Below are positions 34,454 to 42,012 of a DNA stretch of 64,000 bases, in pieces. The stretch's first letter is position 1. Each line of letters starts with the position of its first letter. The DNA is from Malaciobacter mytili LMG 24559. Lineage in GTDB: Bacteria; Campylobacterota; Campylobacteria; Campylobacterales; Arcobacteraceae. Under the pieces are notes generated by a model, which saw only the letters and a list, made by a program, of their open reading frames with translations, was not told where the DNA came from and made no database searches. The stretch lies in contig NZ_CP031219.1 of assembly GCF_003346775.1 (NCBI RefSeq), positions 2,170,001-2,234,000 of the forward strand, given 5' to 3'. The position numbers were made by a program, and so were the translations under genes.

Positions 34454-34823
34454 AATCTTCCTCTTTTAAAGTTTTAATTTCATCTTCTTCATAAGCCAAA
34501 GTTTCATATTTTTCATTTAATTTATCATCAATAACTTCAACAGCATAAATTCCAGCCATCCCAATACTTAAAGCAGTCATAGCTTTTAAAAAGCCACCTT
34601 GTTGCCCTAAATAATTTGCAGTAGCAATTGCAGTTCCTGTTGCAATCGCACCTTGTGTTGTTTTTTTAACTGTATCTTTTATAGCTTCATTTGAAGAAAT
34701 TTTAGCCTCTTTTGCTTTTTTATAATTAATTGTTCCTGAAACTACCGCACTTGCTATTGCACCACTTATTACATGTCCTAAGACATTTCTTGGTGTTCCT
34801 GTATCAATTACGCCTTTTTGCAT
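34446..34823 (-). CDS. MamC-like two-helix membrane protein
   Basis: A 125-aa protein with two glycine/alanine-rich membrane helices (about 14-32 and 76-94) separated by a charged loop, and an acidic tail. The loop and second helix (AKEAKISSNEAIKDTVKKTT then GAIATGTAIATANYLG) resemble, from memory, magnetosome MamC (Mms13), whose loop between two helices binds magnetite. Helix-loop-helix order and spacing fit. It overlaps its neighbours by 16 and 8 bases in the operon. The resemblance was not computed; a generic glycine-zipper protein is the alternative. Confidence 0.65.
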   Translation of the reverse strand: MQKGVIDTGTPRNVLGHVISGAIASAVVSGTINYKKAKEAKISSNEAIKDTVKKTTQGAIATGTAIATANYLGQQGGFLKAMTALSIGMAGIYAVEVIDDKLNEKYETLAYEEDEIKTLKEEDYE

Positions 34824-35095
34824 TCTTCATCTTCCTTTATCTCTTCGATTTTTTCAATTACATCTTCTTTTATTTCTTTTAAAGACTCTTTTTTCTCTTT
34901 AATGCACTCTTTTGTTGCATTTATAGTATCTTTAACATCACTTGCTAAATCTTTACTTTTTTCTAATTTAGATGAAGCAAAATCTTTTGATTTACAAAAC
35001 AACTCTTTTGATTTTTCTTTTAAAGTTTTACTTTTAGTAAAAGCAATAACTGCCCCTGCTCCAATTGCCAATCCAGCTATAAATGGTAATGCCAT
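34808..35095 (-). CDS. Small membrane and coiled-coil protein of the ferrosome-like operon
   Basis: A 95-aa protein: an N-terminal glycine-rich membrane helix (LPFIAGLAIGAGAVIAFT) then a long amphipathic Lys/Glu helix with repeating KSKD-like units and a cysteine pair region (LFCKSKD, KECIKEKK). The layout fits a membrane-shaping or scaffold protein, like other short Fez proteins. It overlaps the MamC-like gene by 16 bases and starts 3 bases after the ferritin-like gene. No family was identified. Confidence 0.7.
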   Translation of the reverse strand: MALPFIAGLAIGAGAVIAFTKSKTLKEKSKELFCKSKDFASSKLEKSKDLASDVKDTINATKECIKEKKESLKEIKEDVIEKIEEIKEDEECKKA

Positions 35096-35098
35096 AAT

Positions 35099-35770
35099 TT
35101 ACTCCTTTTCTTGAGAATAACTATTTAAAAAAGCAACTAATGCTGCACCAAGTCCTGCACCACTTAACATAGAGATATTTAATTTTGATAAAAGTAAAGA
35201 GATTTTATCTTGATTAATATTCCCATTTGCAATATCTTCTAAAAGCATTTGATACTCATTTGCTTTTCCCATCATCTCTTCAATACTATTTAAGCTAGTT
35301 GAATTACTTACGCCATTATAATGGTTTAGCACAGCTTTTCTAAAAGCTGGAAGATGGTTGTTATATGAAGCTGCTTGAAGCTTGAAAAGCATATCTTTAA
35401 TATCCTGCTGTTTTGTATTTGCTATTAAATTATCATACATTGCAATATTATTAATCTCACTTGCAACACCCAATTCACAACATTCTATATAAGTATTTGG
35501 TACTTTTATTTTTTCTGCCCAATCATTAATTGGAACTTCAACATTATATTTTTGTAAAAGGGGAATTAATGCACTATAATGTATTGCTTCAGCCTCTTTT
35601 ATATTAATAAAAGGAGTTATTGCTCCAAATTTTTCTATTATTTTTGTATAAGTTTCATAAGCTTTAAATTCATCATAAACAGCAATTCTTAAAACTTGTG
35701 AAACAACAGGTTGTTCATTATTTAAATCAACTCTTTGAGAAAGTAAAATATTCTCATCTAAATTTACCAC
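35099..35770 (-). CDS. Ferritin-like (DUF2202-type) protein with C-terminal membrane anchor
   Basis: A 223-aa protein with a ferritin-like four-helix domain: YDEFKAYETY, EAEAIHYSAL (ExxH), ELGVASEINNIAMYD and a fourth helix with NNHLPAFRKAV, the layout of DUF2202. The Glu/His ligands for a di-iron site are mostly present, though the fourth-helix Glu is Asn. Unusually a glycine-rich membrane segment follows (SMLSGAGLGAALVAFLNS, about 198-215). In this operon it could oxidise or nucleate iron at the organelle membrane; that is inference. Its ATG overlaps the preceding HMA2 gene stop by one base. Confidence 0.7.
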   Translation of the reverse strand: MVNLDENILLSQRVDLNNEQPVVSQVLRIAVYDEFKAYETYTKIIEKFGAITPFINIKEAEAIHYSALIPLLQKYNVEVPINDWAEKIKVPNTYIECCELGVASEINNIAMYDNLIANTKQQDIKDMLFKLQAASYNNHLPAFRKAVLNHYNGVSNSTSLNSIEEMMGKANEYQMLLEDIANGNINQDKISLLLSKLNISMLSGAGLGAALVAFLNSYSQEKE

Positions 35771-36084
35771 TACATTACCTCCTTTGCAAGATTATTTATA
35801 ATTTCTGTAATCTCTTCTAAATTTCTTTTATTTATTAAATCTTCCCAAATTTGAGGTTTAAAAATAGTAGCATCATAAGTTATTGTAACAGAAGCAATAA
35901 TCTTATTTATCTTAATATCTTTTATTCCATTTATTTTCTTAGGTAAATTTTCAATATCCAAAATTGAAATATTTGAGCTTTCATTTTTTATTTTTGGATT
36001 TACTCTTACTCTTAATCTACCTGGAGTATGGGCAATTATTGAAAAATAACTAGCAATTTTAATAATATCTTCTGTTTTTATCAA
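35770..36084 (-). CDS. HMA2-type domain protein, first gene of the ferrosome-like operon
   Basis: A 104-aa protein with the HMA2 layout: HTPGRLRVRVNPKI, then a beta-alpha-beta fold (INGIKDIKINKIIASVTITYD) without a CxxC, so it is not a classical copper-binding HMA. Such proteins occur beside P1B-6 ATPases in ferrosome loci. The start is TTG at 36084, after AAAGGA and a T8 tract; no ATG lies near. A Fur-like site is upstream, so the whole operon is probably induced when iron is low. Confidence 0.75.
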   Translation of the reverse strand: MIKTEDIIKIASYFSIIAHTPGRLRVRVNPKIKNESSNISILDIENLPKKINGIKDIKINKIIASVTITYDATIFKPQIWEDLINKRNLEEITEIINNLAKEVM

Positions 36085-36147
36085 AAAAAATCCTTTAATT
36101 TCTTTAATCTTTCCTAAATCTTTTTTAAGTCTGACTTAATATAAATT

Positions 36148-36165
36148 TACACTCATTATCAAAAA
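36148..36165. promoter_or_regulatory. Fur-like site upstream of the ferrosome-like operon
   Basis: The minus strand reads TTTTGATAATGAGTGTAA: one excellent half (TGATAATGA) and a degenerate second half, about 70 bases before the TTG start, with a TATATT (36138-36143) that could serve as -10 next to it. Confidence 0.5.
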
Positions 36166-36184
36166 AGAGCAAAATTATGAATAA

Positions 36185-38020
36185 TTAATTATAACATACT
36201 TTATTTCTTCCACTTCTTTTTGCTTCATATAAAGCTTCATCTGCTCTTTTATATACAACTTCATACTTTTCATTTCTTTTACAAAAAGTTGCACCTAAAC
36301 TAATTGTTACATTTATTTTGTGATTTTCATATACAAAATTATAATCTTCCACAACTTGTTTTAATCTAGTAGCTATATTTATTATATTTTCATTACTATT
36401 ATCATCAACCAAAACAATAAACTCTTCTCCACCAAATCTTCCAATAATATCCTCTTTATGTAAAAAACTTTTAATTAATTTTGATAAATCTCTTAAAATA
36501 CAATCTCCAATATAATGTCCATAAGTATCATTGATTTTTTTAAAATAATCAATATCAAAAATAATTAAACAAAAATCTTTTACTTCTAACCAACAATTTA
36601 AAAGTGAAGTTATAGTATTTTTATTATAAATAGAAGTTAGCTCATCAATTGTTGCTTTTTGTTCTAAATGACAAAGCTTTTCATTGTAAGAGGAAATATC
36701 ATTCATACATATTAAATATTTTTTCATATCAAGTTTTTGAACATCAAAAATAAAATATTTATGATTATCATCCTGTACTTTTAATTTTGCAGGATTTTCA
36801 TAGGATTCATATTTTTTAGCAAAATTAACTAAATTTGCTTGTGTTTGATTATCTAATAGTGCAATATTTGTCATAAAATGATCTTTTGATTTAAAAATAT
36901 CCACAAATTTTTTATTTGTACTTTCTATATCTTTTCCATCAGTAATTAATATAATATTTTTTTGAGAATCTAAAACTGATTGTAAAAAATCTCTTTCTTT
37001 TTTTAACTCTTCATGTTGTTTATTATTAATAGAAATAAACATTTCATTAATTTTTTTTGAAAGATAACTAATCTCATCATCATAATCTATTTTAATTTTT
37101 AATTCTAAACTATTACTTTTAGATACTTTTTTAATAATATTTGTAATATTTTTAATTCTTTTTGCAAAAAGTTTATCAATAAAAAAGTAAATGCACATAA
37201 TTAATAATATAAAAGTAGTTATAAAAATGTAAAATAAAAACTCATTATTTTTAGATATTTGTATAAAAAAATCCCTATTAATTTTCATACTTATAAAAAA
37301 AGAGCTATTATCAAACTCATCAAATAATTCAATAAAAGAAAAAAGATTTTTTTCATCTACTCTATTTATATCATAATTTATCAAACTATTTTTTATTTTT
37401 AATTCATTTTTATTTTTTAAAGAGTATGAAGGTAAAAATGAAATATAACTATGAGTAATTTTTGTAAGATTGGATAAAAAAGAAGAATCCAAGGTTCTTC
37501 CTATAAAAATATAGCCTAAAAGCTTATTTGCTTTTTTTACTTCTTCAATTGTAAAAAGAACTTTTTCATAATCAAGGGTAATAAAATGTATCTCCTCTTT
37601 ATTTTTTAAATACTTATTTAAATTTTTTGATTTAAAAAAGTTTTTTATCTCATTTGGAGTAGAGATAAATTCATCTGAATTTATATCATATACATCACCA
37701 GAAACAAACTGTTTATTTTTATCAAATAGTATAAAATGAGTATATTTATCTTTGATAAAATATCTTTTTTTATCCTTTTTAATGTGTTCTTCTAAACTAT
37801 TAATGATTTTTTCATTTGAAGAGTACTCATAGGCTATATTATTTAATAAATCAACTTTTGAATATAAAGCTTCAAAAAAAATCTTGATATTCTTTTCCAC
37901 TTGAATATTTTCAAAACTTAAAGTTTTTTTTTCACTATCTTTTAAAATTGCAAAGATACATATTACTAAAAAAACTAAAATAGAACTAAAAAATAATGAT
38001 ATTTTAGTGGTAATATTCAT
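36185..38020 (-). CDS. Membrane diguanylate cyclase with sensor domain
   Basis: A 611-aa protein: membrane helix (about 7-25), a periplasmic sensor domain of about 230 residues (Cache-like), a second membrane helix (about 258-281), a HAMP-like helix, a PAS-like domain (about 340-430) and a C-terminal GGDEF domain with GGEEF in GRFGGEEFIVL, so c-di-GMP synthesis is expected. No EAL domain. It lies divergent to feoA, with a perfect Fur palindrome 57 bases upstream of its ATG, so c-di-GMP output may respond to iron. Confidence 0.88.
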   Translation of the reverse strand: MNITTKISLFFSSILVFLVICIFAILKDSEKKTLSFENIQVEKNIKIFFEALYSKVDLLNNIAYEYSSNEKIINSLEEHIKKDKKRYFIKDKYTHFILFDKNKQFVSGDVYDINSDEFISTPNEIKNFFKSKNLNKYLKNKEEIHFITLDYEKVLFTIEEVKKANKLLGYIFIGRTLDSSFLSNLTKITHSYISFLPSYSLKNKNELKIKNSLINYDINRVDEKNLFSFIELFDEFDNSSFFISMKINRDFFIQISKNNEFLFYIFITTFILLIMCIYFFIDKLFAKRIKNITNIIKKVSKSNSLELKIKIDYDDEISYLSKKINEMFISINNKQHEELKKERDFLQSVLDSQKNIILITDGKDIESTNKKFVDIFKSKDHFMTNIALLDNQTQANLVNFAKKYESYENPAKLKVQDDNHKYFIFDVQKLDMKKYLICMNDISSYNEKLCHLEQKATIDELTSIYNKNTITSLLNCWLEVKDFCLIIFDIDYFKKINDTYGHYIGDCILRDLSKLIKSFLHKEDIIGRFGGEEFIVLVDDNSNENIINIATRLKQVVEDYNFVYENHKINVTISLGATFCKRNEKYEVVYKRADEALYEAKRSGRNKVCYN

Positions 38021-38076
38021 AGCATTATACCTTTTTATAATTTTTCAGAAGTATAGTCTTATTTTCTTTAAATTTT

Positions 38077-38095
38077 AATGATAATTATTATCATT
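38077..38095. promoter_or_regulatory. Perfect Fur box between the GGDEF gene and feoA
   Basis: AATGATAATTATTATCATT, a perfect 19-base palindrome equal to the ideal 9-1-9 Fur site. It lies in the 177-base divergent gap and could control both genes. Confidence 0.85.
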
Positions 38096-38120
38096 TTAAT
38101 ATTTTAATAAAATATTTGAA

Positions 38121-38139
38121 AATTATTATCATTATTAAG
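38121..38139. promoter_or_regulatory. Second Fur-like box upstream of feoA
   Basis: AATTATTATCATTATTAAG, partially palindromic and similar to the right half of the first box, 59 bases before the feoA start. Confidence 0.55.
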
Positions 38140-38197
38140 TAATATTAAATTTTAAGTTGAATATAATTTTATTTTTAAATTCATATAAGGATGTATT

Positions 38198-38425
38198 ATG
38201 AAATTAAGTGAACTAAATAAAGGAGATAAAGCAATAATTGTATATATTAATTGTGAGAATACATTAAAAAATAGATTCTATTCTTTTGGTATTACTAAAA
38301 ATAGTATTATTACTGTAGAAGAAGTAACTCTTACTAAAAGTACAATAGAAATAAAAATCAAAAATACAAAAGTTGCTTTAAGACTAAGTGAAGCTTCACA
38401 AATTGAGGTGAACTATGCAAACTAA
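38198..38425 (+). CDS. feoA: Ferrous iron transport protein FeoA
   Basis: A 75-aa SH3-like cytoplasmic protein of the FeoA type (LSELNKGDKAIIVYI, then LKNRFYSFGIT and VALRLSEASQIEV), which works with FeoB in ferrous iron uptake. AAGGATGTATT precedes the ATG, and two Fur boxes lie upstream. It overlaps feoB by 11 bases. Confidence 0.93.
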   Translation: MKLSELNKGDKAIIVYINCENTLKNRFYSFGITKNSIITVEEVTLTKSTIEIKIKNTKVALRLSEASQIEVNYAN

Positions 38426-40523
38426 TATAATTAAAATTGCATTAGTTGGACAACCAAATGTTGGAAAGAGTATGCTTATTAACTCTATTTCAAATGCAAA
38501 ATTAAAAGTTGGAAATTTTTCTGGTGTTACTGTTGCAAAAGAAGAGGTATTTGTAAAATATAAAAACTATAAAATTCAAATTGTAGATTTACCTGGTTCA
38601 TACTCTTTAAATGATTATACACTAGAAGAAAAAGTTACAAAAAGTTTTTTAAATAATGAATATTATGACATTATTTTAAATGTAGTTGATTCTACTAATT
38701 TAGAAAGAAACCTGTTTTTAACTTCTGAATTGCTTGCTTTAGATAAAAAAATGATAATAGCTTTAAATATGAATGATGAAGCAATAAAAGAAGAGATTCA
38801 AATAGATGAAAAACAATTAACTAAAATTTTAGGGAAACCTTGTATAAAAACAAGTGCAGCAAATAAAGAAGGTATTGATTTACTTCTTGAAGAGATTGTA
38901 AAAAAATTTGAAAGTGAAAAACTTCCTACAAAACTTATCTTTTCTGATGTTATAGAAGAAGAGATTTCAAATATAAGTAAATTTTTTGAAGCAATAAATT
39001 TTAAAGCAAATGTTACATATAGAGAAATTGCTATAAAACTTTTAAAAGAAGATAAACAAACTTATAAATTTTTCCATGATGAACCAATATGGACAAAACT
39101 ACAACCTTTATTAAATGAAGCTTTTGAACATATTTCATTACACTATAATACAAAAAATATAGAAGATATTTTTAATGAAGAAAAATTTGCCTTTGCAAGA
39201 GGTGCAGTTACAGAAACTGTTAAAGAAAAAGGATATAAAGAGAAAACTTTAACAGAAAAAATTGACTCAATTTTAATACATAAAATTTTTGGATTACCTA
39301 TTTTTCTTTTTTTAATGTGGGGATTATTTCAATTGACATTTGAAATTGGAAATATTCCAATGGATATAATTGATACTTTTTTTGCAAATTTAATTGATAA
39401 TACAAAAGAAGTTTTAGGAGATAATCAAATCTCATCAATTATAGCTGATGGGGCTATTGCTGGAGTTGGTGCTGTTATTTTATTTGTACCTAATATTGTA
39501 ATACTATTTTTTGGAATTGCTTTACTTGAAACAACAGGATATATGAGTAGAGTTGCTTTTTTATTAGATGGTTTTTTTCATAAATTTGGACTTCATGGAA
39601 AATCATTTATTCCTTTAGTTACTGGATTTGGTTGCTCTGTTCCAGCCTATATGGCAGCAAGAACATTAAAAAATGAAAAAGATAGATTACTTACTTTATT
39701 TATTATTGGTTTTATGTCTTGTGGAGCAAGACTTCCTATTTATGTACTTTTTACAGGTGCATTTTTTAGTGAAAAAAATGCTGGAAATGTTTTATTTTTA
39801 ATCTATATTGGTGGAGCAATTTTAGGTTTAATTGCAGCAAAAGTTTTAAAAATTGTAGTATTTAAAAGTGAAGATGAACCTTTTGTTATGGAAATGCCAA
39901 AATATAGAATGCCTTCATTTAAACTTATTTGGCATACAGTTTCAAATCAAGCTTTAATGTACTTAAAAAAAGCAGGAACATATATCTTAGCTGCTTCACT
40001 TTTAATTTGGGTGGCAAGTAATTATCCAAAACATTTGCAAGTAGAAGAAGCCTTTAATCAAAAAATTGAATTAGCCCTTACAGATGAAGAAAAAACCTCT
40101 TTAAAAAATGAATTGGCTTTATATAATTTAGAAAATTCATATTTAGGATATGTAGGTAAATTTTCAGAACCATTATTTGCCCCTTTAGGATTTGATTGGA
40201 GAATGTCAGTTGCGCTTGAAACAGGTCTTGCCGCAAAAGAGATTGTTGTATCAACTTTAGGTATTTTATATGGATTAGGAGAAGAAAATGATGAAAGTTC
40301 AAAAGGACTTATAGATAAAATCAAGGCAAATATTCCTTTTGCTTCAGCAATTGCATTTATTGTATTTGTAATGATTTATCTTCCTTGTTTAGCTGCTTCA
40401 ATGGTATTTACAAAAGAAGCAGGTGGTTGGAAATATTTAGCATATTTATTTGTTTTTACAACTACAACAGCGTGGGTACTTTCATTTATAGCTTATAATG
40501 TAGTCTCATTTTTAGTAGCATAA
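38415..40523 (+). CDS. feoB: Ferrous iron transporter FeoB
   Basis: A 702-aa inner-membrane Fe2+ transporter: N-terminal G domain (G1 GQPNVGKS, G3 DLPGSYS, G4 NMND), a GDI-like helical domain, then a membrane domain with gate motifs (TGFGCSVPAYMAARTL and the symmetric LPCLAASMVFTKEAGG). Nothing is missing. It is probably the iron supply for the neighbouring ferrosome-like system. A perfect 11-bp hairpin at the 3' end separates it from the convergent Fur-family gene. Confidence 0.96.
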   Translation: MQTNIIKIALVGQPNVGKSMLINSISNAKLKVGNFSGVTVAKEEVFVKYKNYKIQIVDLPGSYSLNDYTLEEKVTKSFLNNEYYDIILNVVDSTNLERNLFLTSELLALDKKMIIALNMNDEAIKEEIQIDEKQLTKILGKPCIKTSAANKEGIDLLLEEIVKKFESEKLPTKLIFSDVIEEEISNISKFFEAINFKANVTYREIAIKLLKEDKQTYKFFHDEPIWTKLQPLLNEAFEHISLHYNTKNIEDIFNEEKFAFARGAVTETVKEKGYKEKTLTEKIDSILIHKIFGLPIFLFLMWGLFQLTFEIGNIPMDIIDTFFANLIDNTKEVLGDNQISSIIADGAIAGVGAVILFVPNIVILFFGIALLETTGYMSRVAFLLDGFFHKFGLHGKSFIPLVTGFGCSVPAYMAARTLKNEKDRLLTLFIIGFMSCGARLPIYVLFTGAFFSEKNAGNVLFLIYIGGAILGLIAAKVLKIVVFKSEDEPFVMEMPKYRMPSFKLIWHTVSNQALMYLKKAGTYILAASLLIWVASNYPKHLQVEEAFNQKIELALTDEEKTSLKNELALYNLENSYLGYVGKFSEPLFAPLGFDWRMSVALETGLAAKEIVVSTLGILYGLGEENDESSKGLIDKIKANIPFASAIAFIVFVMIYLPCLAASMVFTKEAGGWKYLAYLFVFTTTTAWVLSFIAYNVVSFLVA

Positions 40524-40540
40524 GAGTTTTCTTATGCTAC
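40515..40540. terminator. Hairpin between feoB and the second Fur gene
   Basis: GTAGCATAAGA (40515-40525) pairs perfectly with TCTTATGCTAC (40530-40540), loop GTTT, overlapping the feoB stop. There is no T tract, so it is a stability hairpin or a weak bidirectional terminator. Confidence 0.5.
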
Positions 40541-40543
40541 AAC

Positions 40544-40990
40544 TTATTGGCAATCTTTACATAGACCATATATTGTCATAATATGATCTTTTAAAATAAA
40601 GTTACTATTTTTTGCAACTTTTTTTTGTTGTTCTTCAATTACATCATCATGAAATTCTATAATCTTATTGCATAAAGTACAAATCATATGGTCATGATGT
40701 AAAGATAAATTTAACTCATATCTTTTTACCCCATCTCCCACATCTAAAGAGTTTACTATATTTAACTCTTCAAAAAATTTTACAGTTCTATATACAGTTG
40801 CTATTCCCATATCTACTTTATAATTAGTTTTAGCAATTGCTACAATTTGTTCTGCACTTAAATGATCATCATTAAAATATAAAATTTTTAAAATATAATC
40901 TTTTTGAATAGAGTTTTTATACCCTAGTTTTGAAACTGTATTTTTAAAATTTTCTAAAAATGATTCAAAATTATCTTCATACTTTTCCAC
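40544..40990 (-). CDS. Fur family regulator, second paralogue
   Basis: A 148-aa Fur-family protein: winged helix (LSAEQIVAIAK...MGIATVYRTV), regulatory HHDHMICTLCNK, and CKDC at the C-terminus. It is clearly diverged from the Fur gene at 31080-31523, so two Fur-family repressors flank the iron region. It might be a PerR, Zur or specialised Fur. The start is GTG 40990, with AAAGGA 8 bases upstream, and it overlaps the stop of a 43-aa ORF by one base (TAGTG). Confidence 0.88.
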   Translation of the reverse strand: MEKYEDNFESFLENFKNTVSKLGYKNSIQKDYILKILYFNDDHLSAEQIVAIAKTNYKVDMGIATVYRTVKFFEELNIVNSLDVGDGVKRYELNLSLHHDHMICTLCNKIIEFHDDVIEEQQKKVAKNSNFILKDHIMTIYGLCKDCQ

Positions 40991-41121
40991 TAGCTTATTC
41001 CTTTTGTTGCAATTATTACTATACTAATTATCAAAGCTAGGGTATAAGGTATCCATAAATTTTTATGAATTTTCACATTGTGTTTATATAAAAAACCTTC
41101 ACTTTGGCATTTTCTTTTCAT
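40990..41121 (-). CDS. 43-residue membrane microprotein ahead of the Fur paralogue
   Basis: A 43-codon ORF (ATG 41121) with AAGG 6 bases upstream: a basic N-terminus (MKRKCQSEGFLYKHNVKIHK) and one membrane helix (LWIPYTLALIISIVIIA). Its stop overlaps the GTG of the Fur-family gene, so translation of the regulator is probably coupled to it. A Fur box lies directly upstream. It could be a small membrane protein, or a leader whose translation sets the regulator level. No family was identified. Confidence 0.6.
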   Translation of the reverse strand: MKRKCQSEGFLYKHNVKIHKNLWIPYTLALIISIVIIATKGIS

Positions 41122-41130
41122 TTTAAACCT

Positions 41131-41145
41131 TAATAATTAGTATCA
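41131..41145. promoter_or_regulatory. Fur box upstream of the 43-aa ORF and Fur paralogue
   Basis: TAATAATTAGTATCA, the complement of TGATACTAATTATTA: a 7-1-7 Fur core with two mismatches, 9 bases before the 43-aa ATG, suggesting autoregulation or cross-regulation. Confidence 0.6.
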
Positions 41146-41186
41146 TTAGTATAATATTACACTATCCTTTCTTAACCATTTATTAA

Positions 41187-41201
41187 TGATAATAATTATC
41201 G
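41187..41201. promoter_or_regulatory. Fur box upstream of the 138-aa gene
   Basis: TGATAATAATTATCG inside AATGATAATAATTATCGTT, a 7-1-7 core with one mismatch, 60 bases before the ATG at 41261. Confidence 0.75.
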
Positions 41202-41260
41202 TTTTAATATACAATTAAGTTTATTTTATATAAGATTTCTAAATTATTTAAGGAGCAACT

Positions 41261-41677
41261 ATGTTTAATATTAGTTTATCTTTAGTGGGGCAAGTTGCAA
41301 AAACTGCTGCTTTTGGTGCAATTGCAACTAAGGTTATTGATACTTTTATACTTTCAAAAGTAAATAATAAAATAGATCAAAAAAGATGGCTTAGACAATC
41401 TAAACTTGAAGCCTTTACAAAACTATCTCAAGAGATTTTATCAATTGATTTAAATAATCCTAAAGAAGAGTCATTAAGAAGTATTAAAGAGTATAGTGCA
41501 AAAACTATTTTATTACTTGAAGATAGAGTTTTAATTAATACAATTGAAGATTATTTAACTTATTTAGTAAATTTAAATAAAACTTGCCATGATAGCAGTA
41601 AAAATATGTTAAGTGTTGTAGATAAAAAAGGAATTAATTTAGTTATGGCTTTAAATAAAAATTTGAAAAAAGTATAA
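41261..41677 (+). CDS. Hypothetical Fur-box-controlled protein
   Basis: A 138-aa protein: a Gly/Ala-rich hydrophobic N-terminal segment (LVGQVAKTAAFGAIATKVID) and a helical, charged remainder with one Cys (LNKTCHDSS). The N-terminus recalls the glycine-zipper small proteins of the nearby cluster. No family is recognised. AAGGAGCAACT gives a good start, and a Fur box lies 60 bases upstream, so it belongs to the iron response. It converges with a minus-strand gene with no gap. Confidence 0.62.
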   Translation: MFNISLSLVGQVAKTAAFGAIATKVIDTFILSKVNNKIDQKRWLRQSKLEAFTKLSQEILSIDLNNPKEESLRSIKEYSAKTILLLEDRVLINTIEDYLTYLVNLNKTCHDSSKNMLSVVDKKGINLVMALNKNLKKV

Positions 41678-42010
41678 CTACTTTAATTCAAATTTTGCTT
41701 CGTAAGCTTTATCTTGATCTATAACTTTAAAAGTCCAAATACCTTTTTTTCTTCCATCAATATATCTAAAATCATAAACTGAACCATGACCTGCTGGTAT
41801 AAGCATCTCTCTACTTCTTGAAAGTTCATTTTCAGGATCAATCCACTGTATTGTTACTTTTTTTTCAAAATCAACTCTATCTTGTACATATTTACAAATT
41901 ATTGAATTTTCATCTTCTAATATAACACAATCTACACTTTCCACTTCTACTTGTTCACTAGCAAATAGTGAAAATAAACTAAAAACAATTAAAAAAACTA
42001 TTTTCTTCAT
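41678..42010 (-). CDS. Hypothetical periplasmic protein
   Basis: A 110-aa protein with a signal peptide (KKIVFLIVFSLFSLFA) and a beta-rich mature domain with a probable Cys pair (VDCVILED, IICKYV) and tryptophans (IQWIDPEN, GIWTFKV). Probably an exported beta-sandwich; family unknown. It is the last gene of a minus-strand operon, trpA-bpt-71aa-this, with 2-base gaps or overlaps. Confidence 0.65.
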   Translation of the reverse strand: MKKIVFLIVFSLFSLFASEQVEVESVDCVILEDENSIICKYVQDRVDFEKKVTIQWIDPENELSRSREMLIPAGHGSVYDFRYIDGRKKGIWTFKVIDQDKAYEAKFELK

Positions 42011-42012
42011 AA

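Noticed and set aside
40058-40324. Minus-strand frames within feoB
   Set aside because: Shadows of a conserved feoB membrane domain; no protein-like pattern.
41019-41033. TGATAATTAGTATAG (minus strand) resembling a Fur core
   Set aside because: It lies inside the membrane-helix codons of the 43-aa ORF (Leu-Ile-Ile-Ser-Ile-Val), where such AT-rich codons give chance matches; a better-placed box is upstream.
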